A stretch of DNA of 28,167 bases, taken from NCBI GenBank assembly GCA_003427395.1, contig BFEA01000889.1, positions 18,234 through 46,400 on the forward strand. Reading direction: 5' to 3'. Made by a program: the position numbers and the translations under genes. Origin of the DNA: Chara braunii. Lineage: Eukaryota; Streptophyta; Charophyceae; Charales; Characeae. Below the pieces are notes generated by a model, which did no database searches, was not told the origin of the DNA, and saw only the letters and a list, made by a program, of their open reading frames with translations. Shown here piece after piece: positions 10,603-19,835 of the stretch (the first letter of the stretch is position 1; each line of letters starts with the position of its first letter).

Positions 10603-11502
10603 CTAATCTTTCGTCACTAACTTGGCGTTTTCTTTACTCTCTCTCAATGTTCTCATCCTAATTGTTAATGACTCCTTTATGACGTAAATTTTTCCTTTTT
10701 GATTGTTTAACTCATCCAGAAGCACCCAATCCCCATGCCAAAAGCTTCTAACCATACCAAACAACGAGGAAATATCATCTAGAAATTTCTCGATACACAT
10801 TTCCTTGCAAAGTTTGCGCCAATATGTCGAGCGATCTTCTAAATGACAGATGCGTAAATACGCGTTTACGATACATAGGATATTATAGAAGTCCCCTTTT
10901 GCCAGTTTCGGCCCCATTTCTAGGTACAAACAGTAAATAACATCAGACGCCTCAAACTCGAAACCCATCTTAGGAACTGATTGAGCTGCGAGTACTGCTC
11001 GTTCCACATTCTCTATTCCACAAAACGCATCATCCATTATGAACTTGGGAAGTGTGGCTTTAATATTCATCGTCGGATAAGTGAATTCAGTTGCCAACTT
11101 TGCTTCGATTGACCGTATGACCTCCCCTTCTTCTCCCCAGTACATCTTTCGTGAAAATGCCTCAAGGACCAAGCCCAATATCAAAACGTACTTGGAAATG
11201 GGGCGACTTTCTCCTATCGCGAGGTCAATTACATGTGCCCTCCAGAGAAGTGTTGACAAGTAGAGAGTCACTTTTACTACCGCATATCTTTCTCTCGTGG
11301 TCCATCCAGTCTCTACCCATATGAAAGTTTCTGGCCCTATTGGTATTCCACACCACGAGTCTATCTCTTCTCCTTCCTCCATCTTCCTTCTGGGCAACAT
11401 CATCTCAACCCCTCCGTCCTTCTGCTTGGGTAAGATAATCAGGAAGTACCGATCAACGAACCACATCACCGGAGTCATCTGGTATCCTGTTTTACACAAC
11501 AT
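10603..11502 (-). CDS. Accessory ORF B of Ty3/gypsy element, unknown function
   Basis: An uninterrupted 299-codon ORF lies between accessory ORF A and gag on the same strand. I recognise no known domain. It is mostly helical by composition and ends in a charged, coiled-coil-like tail (from about residue 260). It is clearly paralogous to ORF A, sharing in the same order TFIWVETGW (59-67), AVVKVTLYL (74-82), ATEFTYPT, TLPKFIMDDAFCG, VIYCLYLEMG (188-197) and DRSTYWRKL (223-231). About 65 further residues follow the shared part and are absent from A. It is the only long reading frame of the element without a stop, which may be chance or recent constraint. Possible roles (RNA binding, capsid accessory, regulator) cannot be chosen from sequence alone. 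Confidence 0.75.
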   Translation of the reverse strand: MLCKTGYQMTPVMWFVDRYFLIILPKQKDGGVEMMLPRRKMEEGEEIDSWCGIPIGPETFIWVETGWTTRERYAVVKVTLYLSTLLWRAHVIDLAIGESRPISKYVLILGLVLEAFSRKMYWGEEGEVIRSIEAKLATEFTYPTMNIKATLPKFIMDDAFCGIENVERAVLAAQSVPKMGFEFEASDVIYCLYLEMGPKLAKGDFYNILCIVNAYLRICHLEDRSTYWRKLCKEMCIEKFLDDISSLFGMVRSFWHGDWVLLDELNNQKGKIYVIKESLTIRMRTLRESKENAKLVTKD

Positions 11503-11636
11503 GTAAAGAAAGAACCTTTATCTTTTTAGTAAACTGTCTAATTTCCCCCCAACATTCTTTGTTTCTTATATCCTACCAATTTTCTACTCTCAGTTTTCTT
11601 GAGTATTTTTTTCACTTATTGCATTTGAATGAGGAG

Positions 11637-12323
11637 TCACCGCTTCAGTTCATCCCAGTAGCTATGTCTATCTGCCAAATCGTATTGGGGAGCATATGAG
11701 TCGACTTGCAGTAATATGCTTAGCGACTCTCTTTCTTCAATTAAATGTCCTATCTCCAGGTATAAGTAGTATATCGACAAAGGGGTAGACTTGTGATATT
11801 CTCCTTCATGTATTGCCATTGCAGCTTTTGCCGCCTTCTCTACTCGCACCTTCCCTCCGAAGGCTTCATTCATGATAATAATGGGAAGGGTCCCTCTTAG
11901 GTCGATGGTTGGTGATAGGAACTCACTAGCGCTCCTTACCCTGACAGTTCCTATAACTCTTTCAAACCCACTCAGACTTGCGTCTCGGCTTCGAGTATCG
12001 AGTGCGGACTCTGCAAGCCATAATAGTCTCGAAAGAGATTGATCTATTCCTAAGACTAAGTTTATTATGATAGTCTGCAAATATTCTGATAAGATATATA
12101 GGGTAACCCTCTCTACCGCACAACTTTCGTCTCTAATCCATCCAGACTCAATCCAGATGAAGGCATGTTCTCCCATAGACTTCCCCCAACAATACCCCGT
12201 TTCCTCACTTTCCTCATGACGAGTTAGTAGATTCATCATTAGGTCATTTCTCATTTGTATGAGCTCTCTGATCGTGACTTGATACCGAGCAAAAACCATC
12301 TTGTTCTCGTTGGTATACTCCAC
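11637..12323 (-). CDS. Accessory ORF A of Ty3/gypsy element, paralogue of ORF B
   Basis: A 228-codon ORF lies 134 bp upstream of ORF B on the same strand. Shared blocks with B are AFIWIESGW (54-62), AVERVTLYI (69-77), ASEFLSPT, TLPIIIMNEAFGG, SIYYLYLEIG (183-192) and DRHSYWDEL (219-227). Homology seems to begin near residue 8, so an upstream start is likely: the same frame continues past a TAG at 12324-12326 with readable sequence to about 12410. Its stop truncates it relative to B just after the DR..YW block. No named domain was recognised. Tandem duplication of an ancestral accessory gene within the element is the simplest origin. Confidence 0.7.
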   Translation of the reverse strand: MEYTNENKMVFARYQVTIRELIQMRNDLMMNLLTRHEESEETGYCWGKSMGEHAFIWIESGWIRDESCAVERVTLYILSEYLQTIIINLVLGIDQSLSRLLWLAESALDTRSRDASLSGFERVIGTVRVRSASEFLSPTIDLRGTLPIIIMNEAFGGKVRVEKAAKAAMAIHEGEYHKSTPLSIYYLYLEIGHLIEERESLSILLQVDSYAPQYDLADRHSYWDELKR

Positions 12324-12620
12324 CTATTCGTTACACAACACAATCCAACCCACCTTCCCTTCATTTAGCTGGCAGCTTTCAAGCTCATGATCAACCAGTC
12401 TCCTTTTATTTTGTCACCTTATCTAACCCTCTCGGTCCTTATATAATTTTCTTATACAATAAGTAGGATATCAACCCATAGATCTCTATTTGACACAATA
12501 GAAACATCACAATCGAGATACACAACCTCCTATCAAGAGATGCAGACTAAGAAACAACAGGAGGGTCAGGAACATGTGGTATCGTGTGGGGTCCTCATTG
12601 GTGAGGTTGGGGAAGGACGG

Positions 12621-12920
12621 TCAACTGTCGTTCTTGATCCGAAGAGGTAGATGGCGGATAAGGACCAAGATGCAGAACGCGGCATAATGCCTCGCGTACC
12701 TATATGAATAATAAGTTATTTTCCCAGGGCTTGGGATACGCTCATGCCAGTCCTCTTGATGCCTCATTGCCCTCAATCCTTCCTCCCTCCCGTCTAGTCC
12801 CTCATCTTTCTCTTTCTAGTCCTCCCATTCTCTAGTCAAATCTATAGGCCTATCAGACGCCTTCCCCTGTCTGCTGCCCCTTCCTCTACCAACACCGGTC
12901 CCACGGCCCTTAGGTGCCAT
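12621..12920 (-). pseudogene. R/G-rich leader ORF of Ty3/gypsy element, one internal stop
   Basis: An ATG at 12920 opens a 99-codon frame beginning MAPKGRGTGVGRGRGSRQGK, with a TAG at 12816-12818 and a TGA at 12623-12621. The first 20 residues are basic RG-type repeats, as in RNA- or DNA-binding tails; the rest is charged, then hydrophobic. It is in the same reading frame as accessory ORF A, so it may be the N-terminal portion of a formerly longer protein, although the 300 bp between them hold several more stops. It was found by translating the region between the PBS and ORF A. Confidence 0.5.
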
Positions 12921-13167
12921 ATCGTCGGCTTTAAGCATGGACAGGGCATTTTTATCTATGTATTAGTTAACCTATGTTTTACACGTTGCCTTGTCTGGAG
13001 CAACTTCTCGTCCCTGGCTACCCTTATTTCTTTGCTTTGTTTGTATCCCAAAGTTATCGTATCTGACTTCGAATCTTAGTCAAATCTAACCTTAAATTGT
13101 CGTTCTGCAAGGATCATCGATTTGCCTTACCCGACTTCGTTAACTAAGGACCTCGGCTAGGAGCGAG

Positions 13168-13187
13168 ATCCCCGGCAACGGTGCCAC
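13168..13187 (-). promoter_or_regulatory. Primer-binding site complementary to tRNA-Asp 3' end
   Basis: Read on the minus strand, the 20 bases starting at 13187 (TGGCACCGTTGCCGGGGATC) match the complement of the plant tRNA-Asp(GTC) 3' end, as I remember it, with one mismatch. The PBS lies two bases after a TG...CA-type LTR edge at 13190, as expected for minus-strand DNA priming. This anchors the element's 5' end and its orientation. Confidence 0.85.
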
Positions 13188-13365
13188 CTGTTGCGTGCGG
13201 CAGTTCCACACCCAGACGCAAAGTAATTTTTATGTCGGACCTCACGGTCGTGTCACACAGGAGTCTTTTTGTCACCTCAATGAAACACCACTCCAACCGT
13301 GCACGCGTGCTATACCTCTCGCGACTCCCTACAACAGGTTAGGGATCCCGCGAGGTACAACATAC

Positions 13366-13401
13366 CCCACCTACGGGAGTTGTCACCATCCCTTAGGTGG
13401 G
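13366..13401. other. 13-bp hairpin within the putative LTR
   Basis: CCCACCTACGGGA (13366-13378) and TCCCTTAGGTGGG (13389-13401) are inverted copies with one mismatch and a 10-nt loop. If the LTR is transcribed, this would fold in the RNA leader or 3' end. No function is assigned. Confidence 0.7.
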
Positions 13402-13750
13402 CGTATCCCTGCTGAGCTACTTACCCACGTGCGAAGGCTTTTACATGCAATCGCAAAGGTAGGTCAGTCAAGGGCGTTTTCTCGATCTTCGTAGCATAGG
13501 CATACGCGCGGTAGAACGCCTTAAGACTAACCCGTATATCGTGTCCGAAGTGCTAACTCCTTCGGACGATTAAATTATCATGTCGACTTTTCCGGACACT
13601 CTCCCAAGCTAAGTTAACTATGACAATGACTTTATGTCTCCTTTGTTGACCATATGAGAAAAGCCAGAGTCAAACCCCTTTTTAATCTCTCATTCTCTCA
13701 AAAAACCCTAGACAAATAACTTCCTAAGCTCCAACTAGCTTACGATCTCG

Positions 13751-13753
<3 letters not shown>

Positions 13754-13788
<35 letters not shown>
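13754..13788. repeat. (TA)n microsatellite
   Basis: About 17 TA units, lying inside or next to the putative LTR. Confidence 0.95.
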
Positions 13789-13789
<1 letters not shown>

Positions 13790-13791
<2 letters not shown>

Positions 13792-14750
13792 CAGGGGAGG
13801 TGAATGAGCGGTAGACCTCACTTTCACAATTGCTGTGTCCTGTGTCCGAATATCCCAGAATGATTATAAATTCAGAAAGACAGCTCAATGCCCAACACCT
13901 GTGCAGATGCAAGAAAAACACATACATATATACAGATGCAGACACAGGATGCTCTACAAGCGTCAACCTTTAACCCATTCATAGCAAGTCTCTCAAGCCC
14001 CAAAACCTTGAAAACAACATTCCTTCCTAATCCTGACTCCTTTTACTCAGCCCTTCACATTTTCAAAGACCTCCGAATGTGATTTGGACAATTCAAACAT
14101 AGATACAGGGGGGAAATCTATCCGTTTCCTTCTTAGGTTTTGTCTTAGGTGTGGGTATCAAGCCATGTAGAAGTTGAGTCGGAGTTCTACCGACTTGTTA
14201 TCCAATGATAACAAAATTTGCAGTTCCTTACGGATTTCTTTCGTAATCCTCTCCAAGAGTATTGAACCTGTAGACACAGCACAGTCCGAAAAAATATTAA
14301 CGTTTTCTCTTCGATATTGGGATCTATAAGTTTTTAGCTAGACTTGTGATCCAGAGTTCAGTGCTCATCGTCGACTTACCGCCTAACTTCTACGCTCATC
14401 TAACTGTCGATCCGCTGCCCGATCGGTCCAGGCGACAAAAAGAGTTCATTCCCAGCCTCTTCGTCCCCGCGGTTCTACTTAGTTTCCCCTTTTTAAAGGT
14501 TAATTACAAGCCCCATGTGTCTAGAAATCACAAACAATACCATTCATTCAATTCAAAGAGGAATCACATGATAAAGATCAAATCAGAATTTCAAAGGGTG
14601 ATAAGTCTCTCTGGGTCAAGATCTCACTTATCATTCCTTACTAGACTCAGATGTTAGCGTGTTAGCAATGGATTGAATCATTTATATGGAAATCAATATC
14701 CGTTAGATGATCGGTCATGATATAATCACCCTTTTGTTAATATCTGCTTT
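13790..14750. other. Non-coding stretch between LTR edge and minisatellite, nothing recognised
   Basis: Short open frames here have no recognisable domain. The stretch may be further LTR sequence of the Ty3/gypsy element, because the LTR's outer end cannot be located without its partner. Confidence 0.5.
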
Positions 14751-14754
14751 TGAA

Positions 14755-16135
14755 AGTAGATGGTGGTAAGGTAGGCTTCTTGGGGCCTCACTCCTCTTAC
14801 CATCTAGTACATACTATTATTACGACGATAAGGCAGGCTTCTCGGAGCCTCACTCACTCTTATTGCCTAGTATATATTATTGCAGTGATAAGTCATGCTT
14901 CTTGAAACCTCGCTCACTCTTATCTCCTAGTATATATTATTGTGGTGATAAGGCAGGCTTCTTGGAGCCTCGCTCAATCTTATCGCCTAGTATATATTAT
15001 CGTGTTGATAAGGCAGGCTTCTTGGNNNNNNNNNNNNNNNNNNNNNNNNNNNNNNNNNNNNNNNNNNNNNNNNNNNNNNNNNNNNNNNNNNNNNNNNNNN
15101 NNNNNNNNNNNNNNNNNNNNNNNNNNNNNNNNNNNNNNNNNNNNNNNNNNNNNNNNNNNNNNNNNNNNNNNNNNNNNNNNNNNNNNNNNNNNNNNNNNNN
15201 NNNNNNNNNNNNNNNNNNNNNNNNNNNNNNNNNNNNNNNNNNNNNNNNNNNNNNNNNNNNNNNNNNNNNNNNNNNNNNNNNNNNNNNNNNNNNNNNNNNN
15301 NNNNNNNNNNNNNNNNNNNNNNNNNNNNNNNNNNNNNNNNNNNNNNNNNNNNNNNNNNNNNNNNNNNNNNNNNNNNNNNNNNNNNNNNNNNNNNNNNNNN
15401 NNNNNNNNNNNNNNNNNNNNNNNNNNNNNNNNNNNNNNNNNNNNNNNNNNNNNNNNNNNNNNNNNNNNNNNNNNNNNNNNNNNNNNNNNNNNNNNNNNNN
15501 NNNNNNNNNNNNNNNNNNNNNNNNNNNNNNNNNNNNNNNNNNNNNNNNNNNNNNNNNNNNNNNNNNNNNNNNNNNNNNNNNNNNNNNNNNNNNNNNNNNN
15601 NNNNNNNNNNNNNNNNNNNNNNNNNNNNNNNNNNNNNNNNNNNNNNNNNNNNNNNNNNNNNNNNNNNCGCTCCTCTTATCGCCTAGTATATATTTTTACG
15701 GTGATAAGGCAGGCTTCTTGGAGTCTCGCTCACTCTTATCACCTATTATATATTGTTATTACGGCGATAAGGCAGGCTTCTTAGAGCCTCGCTCCTCTTA
15801 TCGCCTAGTATATATTTTTACAGCGATAAGGCAGGCTTCTCGGAGCCTCGCTACCCTCGCTCCTCGTATCGCCTAGTATATATTATTGTGGTGATAAGGC
15901 TGGCTTTTCGGAGTCTCGCTCACTCTTATCACCTAGTAAATATTCTTATTATGGCAATAAGGCAGGCTTCTTAAAGCCTCGCTCCTCTTATCGCTTAGTA
16001 TATATTTTTACGGTCATAAGGCAGGCTTCCCGGAGTTTCGCTCACTCTTATCACCTATTATATATTTGTTATTATGGCGATAAGGAAGGCTTCTTAGAGC
16101 CTCGCTCCTCTTATCGCCTAGTATATATTATCATG
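14755..16135. repeat. Palindromic minisatellite of about 60-bp monomers
   Basis: Monomers repeat every 60 bp at 14821, 14881, 14941 and 15001, then with 50-70 bp spacing after the gap. Each has a core GATAAGGCAGGCTTCTTGGA, then GCCTCGCTC, CTTATC and a TAGTATATATTATT linker. Each core is internally palindromic: an outer stem of the GGCGATAAG / CTTATCGCC type and an inner stem AGGCT / AGCCT. After the gap two variants alternate, with C-G or T-A at the same outer-stem position. Part of the array is unsequenced. Reading frames through it are not genes. Confidence 0.95.
15026..15667. other. Assembly gap (642 N) inside the minisatellite
   Basis: A continuous N run with repeat monomers on both sides; the true repeat copy number is unknown. 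Confidence 1.
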
Positions 16136-17013
16136 CTCGACGCCAAGGCCCAGTCCTGGACCATCCGGAAGCCTTTAGGACCACGTAGGTGGGTCACACG
16201 GGACTTGCACCTCATGTCTTGAATCCGTCCGCCTGACCCTTAGCTGAAGTAGTTTGGACCTTGTAGGAGTACGTGAGTGTGGGTTAGTCATAGAAAAAAA
16301 TTGGTTGAGGCATCCATTATTTGAAAAACGATTATATCATTCCCAAGTTTGACAGTACACTAATGATCCCCATCTCTTTATTTCACGGTCAGGTGACCTA
16401 TAAGCGAGGGAAGACTGCCCGAAGTCCATCCCTTCCCTTGTCCATCACATCTCTGAAAAACATTCACGTAGCGAGACAGTGACTCGGCACTTCTCGTTCC
16501 CGCTACGTTTACCAACATCAGTTAGACATACCCAGTCAGATCATGCTTTTTCTTCCCTTGCCTCAGCATCATTGTTTGCTCTTCTGTCATCGGGTTTAGC
16601 TCTGAAGGACCCTAGACTCGACGTACCCTCTTTACTAACACAGTCATAGGTAGCGGCCTAAAGGTTATGGATTTAGGGTTTAGGGTTTAGGGTTTATGTT
16701 GAAACGCACGTACCTCACTGTTCCCTGCCTCCAGAGTTTCGCCTGAACTCCGGCAGAGCTCCCGCAATCGCCCTGTCATTTAGGTAGTCCTAACTGACCA
16801 AACATCGGGTTGGAGTCCTTTGACGTTCAAGGTTTAAGAGAGAATCAACTTTACATTTGCTTTTGAAAATCGGTGTGCACAAGGCTTAAGTATGGAAGCA
16901 GAGATAAGGGTGGAGGAGGTAGGTTCTGTATGGCTTTCCCTTCTCAACACCCCGCATCTCTCCCATTTCTGACTCTCTTATTGTCCTATGGCGCCTCAAC
17001 ATCAATAGTCATT
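16136..17013. other. Non-coding DNA after the minisatellite
   Basis: No coding domain or RNA gene was recognised. The only notable item is the short telomere-type repeat near 16672. Confidence 0.5.
16672..16696 (+). repeat. Short interstitial telomeric repeat (TTTAGGG)3.5
   Basis: Three perfect TTTAGGG units plus TTTA. This is the Arabidopsis-type telomere repeat used by most green-lineage organisms. At this length it is an internal remnant, not a chromosome end. Confidence 0.9.
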
Positions 17014-17116
17014 CAATAATAATGATACTAATAATAATAGTAATAATAATAAAATATTAAAATAGTAATAAAATGACGATGAATAATAATGGCGACAATA
17101 ATAATACTAATTAATA
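17014..17116. repeat. Degenerate (AAT)n tract
   Basis: AAT repeats interrupted by ATG, TAG, GCG and other substitutions. This is the most degraded of the five AAT tracts in the window. Confidence 0.9.
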
Positions 17117-17380
17117 ACCGGACATGACATCCCCGATTGCGGTATCCCTTACAACTTGTTTGTACATACACACAACACCCTTTTATCCAACTAGGATCTG
17201 CCTTAGATACCCCACATTCATACTCGCGCACACACACATCTGCACTCACGCTTACTGTTCCGTATGCTTCGCCACGGTCACCGGCGACCCACTGTCATGA
17301 CCCACAAAACTCATTGCCCATGCTTGGATGTGCCACTTCGTGATGACCCCATCCTCTCGTTGCGAGTGCCTAACCTTTTT

Positions 17381-17470
17381 TAGGAATCCCTGGGGTGAGG
17401 CCCCTTTATTTCACTTGACGTGCAGTATTGTCTGAGACCTACCTCGGAAACCGCTGGGGTAAAGGCCCCC
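17381..17470. repeat. Diverged direct repeat around GGAA...CTGGGGT
   Basis: GGAATCCCTGGGGTGAGGCCCC (two parts: GGAATCCCTGGGG and TGAGGCCCC) near 17381-17404 and GGAAACCGCTGGGG with TAAAGGCCCCCC near 17446-17470 are related copies about 65 bp apart. No role is evident. Confidence 0.6.
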
Positions 17471-17500
17471 CTTGCGGACTTTTCAGGCCTTACATTGCTT

Positions 17501-17568
17501 AAATAATAATAATAATAATAATAATAAAAATAATAGTAATAATAATAGTGATGATAATAATAATAATA
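17501..17568. repeat. (AAT)n tract preceding repeat copy U1
   Basis: AAT repeats with a few substitutions, placed immediately before the first copy of the (AAT)n-associated repeat. Confidence 0.95.
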
Positions 17569-17572
17569 TCAA

Positions 17573-17930
17573 CATCATAAGGCCAGGGATTAAGCAATCA
17601 GACCGATTTGCATGCGGTGAGATCCTCTTTGAAAGCCAAGAAGTCCTATGCTGTCCGGAAAGCAGTAATGCAACGACATTACCAAGAGAACAAAACACAG
17701 ATCCGAGTGATGACACAGCTCTTATCTGGTACTCTTGCCATCACCATCGTGTGCACCTAGAGCCTACCCTCCTATCTGGTACTCGATGCCCATGCTGTGA
17801 TGACACAACTCTTATCAGCCTATGAGTCAACAACGCACTTGCTGATGTCAGCAGCCGAAAGTGGTATAGGAGATGTCGATCCTGGCAGACCATTACCAAG
17901 ACCAGGTACGTGTCTTTCCCCTTTTGCCTC
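17573..17930 (+). repeat. (AAT)n-associated repeat, copy U1
   Basis: A head segment (TTAAGCAATC, GAAAGCCA, GTCCGGAAAGCAG, ACCAAGAG) is followed by a body segment (CTATCTGGTACTCGATGCCCA) ending at ACCAGGTACGTGTCT. The same blocks in the same order occur in copies U2 and U3, also next to AAT tracts. The body end resembles a 5' splice site (CAG|GTACGT). No coding capacity was recognised. Confidence 0.6.
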
Positions 17931-17999
17931 TTTATTTCTCTTTCACTATCCTTCCTCCCTTTCATATGCTACTATCTCTTTCCGTATACCTTGGCATGT

Positions 18000-18690
18000 C
18001 CGTGTTTTGCGTGTCACTGTGTATCTGTGTGACACGACGCATCTGTATATCTGTGTATGTATGACAGCGTCACTTTGTGTGTGTGTAACTGTGTCACCCT
18101 ATATGCGTGATTGTGTCACTTTGTGTGTGTGTAACTGTGTCACACTATATATGTGATTGTGTCACTCTGTGCATGGCTGTGTCACTGTATCTGTGTATGT
18201 CACAGCATTGGTATTATGCTACTGTGACTGCGAATCTGTAAGTCTGTGCATGACCGTTGCCTGTCTGTCCTTTCTCAGTCTTCGTTGACCGCGCCTATCT
18301 ATCTACCAGTTTGTCTGTCTTAGTCTTGTTGGTCCCTGTCCGTCTCTCTCTCCGTGTGTGTCACAGCGTATCTGCGTCACCACGTATGTGCCGCTGTGTA
18401 TTCGTATCTGTGTGTATCTGAGTGTCACTGCGAATGCTTCACAGTGTTTGTGTGTCCGTCAAAGTGCGACTATGTACTTTCACTGCGTATGTGTCTGTTA
18501 CAGCGCGACTGTGTACCTTCACGGTGTATGTGCATTCGGCACAGCGTGACTGTGTGTCCCCGTGCACTGTGCATCTGTGCACTGCGTTTCGCTGCTTGTC
18601 TCACTGTGCACTGTGTTTTCAATATGCGTTTCACTGTGCACTGTGTTTTCACTATGCCCTATGTGTCTGTGCACTATGCTTAGGAGTCTC
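18000..18690. repeat. Degenerate GTGTCAC-type tandem repeat
   Basis: Dense CTGTGTCACT, TGTGTATCTG and TTTCACTGTGCACTG units. The clearest local period is 46 bp (18070-18115 against 18116-18161). A second, shorter-period block with GTGCACTGTGTTTTCA copies lies near 18600-18660. Cys- and His-rich open frames over it are translations of the repeat. Confidence 0.85.
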
Positions 18691-18762
18691 TGCTGTAGCA
18701 TAAGTCATGGTCGCTACAGTACCGAAAGGTCAAGCCTGCAGTCTTCCGGAAGACCCGGAAGT

Positions 18763-18885
18763 GACTGCCAGTAACTAGGCTGGGTTAGACTGCCCACTTG
18801 CCCACTTGCCTACGAACTGCCTAGTAGGCAGTTCGTAGGCAAGTGGGCAAATGGACAGTCTAACCCAGCCTAGTTACTGGCAGTC
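18763..18885. repeat. 123-bp near-perfect palindrome (fold-back)
   Basis: Arms of 61 bp are centred on G18824 with essentially no spacer. The left arm starts GACTGCCAGTAACTAGGCTG and the right arm ends with its exact complement. Only two positions mismatch (near 18796 and 18800, with partners near 18852 and 18848). Both would be wobble pairs in RNA of one sense. A further 14-bp perfect palindrome (GTCTTCCGGAAGAC) lies just upstream at 18741-18754. It could be a fold-back transposon, a small-RNA precursor or an assembly artefact. Confidence 0.95.
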
Positions 18886-19373
18886 AACGATGCCCAGTCC
18901 CGGTCACACTTTGTCAAGTCAGCAAGTACCATGTGGGACTGTGTGCACCCCGGGTATGGGAAAGAGGCAAACCAACGAGTAACAAAAGTATAAATCATCA
19001 AGAGGCGGCGCTCAGTCATTCATTCATTCTCGTGGAAGCCTTGCGGAAGCGCTGCCACAGTGACTTATGTGAGGTGGTCTGCAGATGCCCGGAGAGTGTA
19101 GTGGGCGTGGAAGAAGTGTGTAGCCATAGCGGTATGAGCATGGTTGTAGGTGGTGCAGCGTGTACGGGCATGCAAAGCGTCGTGTGTGTGGTATCCCGGG
19201 TGACCCGGTGTATGTGAACAGAGAGTTGTTTCGGGCGCTGAGTCGCCATAGTCATTGAAAGTGAACTCGTATCTGGGTTTCCATATCTCTGAGTTTCGAG
19301 TGGGCGTGAATCGCCAGTTTGCTGCGCTACTGTTTGCATGCATTAAAAGTGTGAATGAAGACGAGTCTGATTT

Positions 19374-19375
<2 letters not shown>
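18886..19375. other. Non-coding DNA, nothing recognised
   Basis: No supportable gene or RNA. Short frames on both strands lack recognisable domains. Confidence 0.5.

Positions 19376-19437
<62 letters not shown>
19376..19437. repeat. (AAT)n microsatellite
   Basis: About 20 uninterrupted AAT units directly before repeat copy U2; poly-Asn frames over it are artefacts. Confidence 0.98.
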
Positions 19438-19835
19438 CAAGGAAGATGAGCAATAGCGAACTTCAGCAATCAAACAAGATTATATACACAAGACCAGATA
19501 GTCGTGATCTCGAACCAACAGCAGAATTGCATAACGAGTTTCACCAAATAAGAGCACAGCAAAAGCTCAAAAATTGACAATGCTGAAATAGTCCTATCAT
19601 CATCAACGAAGAACCAGAGTTGATATCCTATCTGGGGCTCGATGCCCAGACTACATATGGCAGATCCTATCTAGTTTATACTACAATGATGAAGTGGACA
19701 ACAACAACTTTCCTGAGTACAAGTAGATTTTGGTCAATGCAGCACCCGTCAAACACCAGGTATGTCTCTCTCCTCACTTACAACCTCGTTCCCCTACCCA
19801 CAGATGCCACATGCACCTAAGGATCACCACGCATC

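Larger units (their letters stand above)
4950..13187 (-). mobile_element. Ty3/gypsy LTR retrotransposon, truncated in integrase
   Basis: All parts read on the minus strand in a coherent order: PBS (13187-13168), an R/G-rich ORF, two paralogous accessory ORFs, gag, protease, RT, RNase H and the zinc-binding start of integrase. RT before integrase is the Ty3/gypsy order. The integrase core and the 3' LTR are missing, because homology ends near 4950 and the adjoining DNA is the GGGT-rich stretch. The element carries many nonsense codons and several frameshifts and is dead. The PBS-to-gag distance of about 2.6 kb is unusually long because of the extra ORFs. Confidence 0.9.
13190..13790 (-). repeat. 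5' LTR of the Ty3/gypsy element, inner edge defined, outer edge unknown
   Basis: The LTR begins at 13190 (TGTTGCGTG on the + strand, so ...CAACA at its minus-strand end). The other LTR is missing from the window, so the far boundary cannot be fixed; it is at least several hundred bp and could run beyond 14700. A (TA)n tract at 13754-13788 followed, in minus orientation, by an AAACCCTAG-type telo-box sequence near 13704 could be the promoter region. That is inference. Confidence 0.55.

Noticed and set aside
13195-13494. 99-codon + frame at the LTR edge
   Set aside because: It is antisense to the retrotransposon LTR, with no domain and low-complexity composition.
14863-15876. 337-codon + frame through the minisatellite
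   Set aside because: Most of it is N, and the rest is the repeat monomer read in frame.
14755-16135. CRISPR array
   Set aside because: Period and palindromy look superficially similar, but the whole unit is repeated with no unique spacers, no cas genes are present, and the setting is eukaryotic.
19016-19376. Overlapping minus-strand frames of 103-107 codons
   Set aside because: Two different frames are open over the same stretch and neither has a recognisable domain or flanking gene structure.
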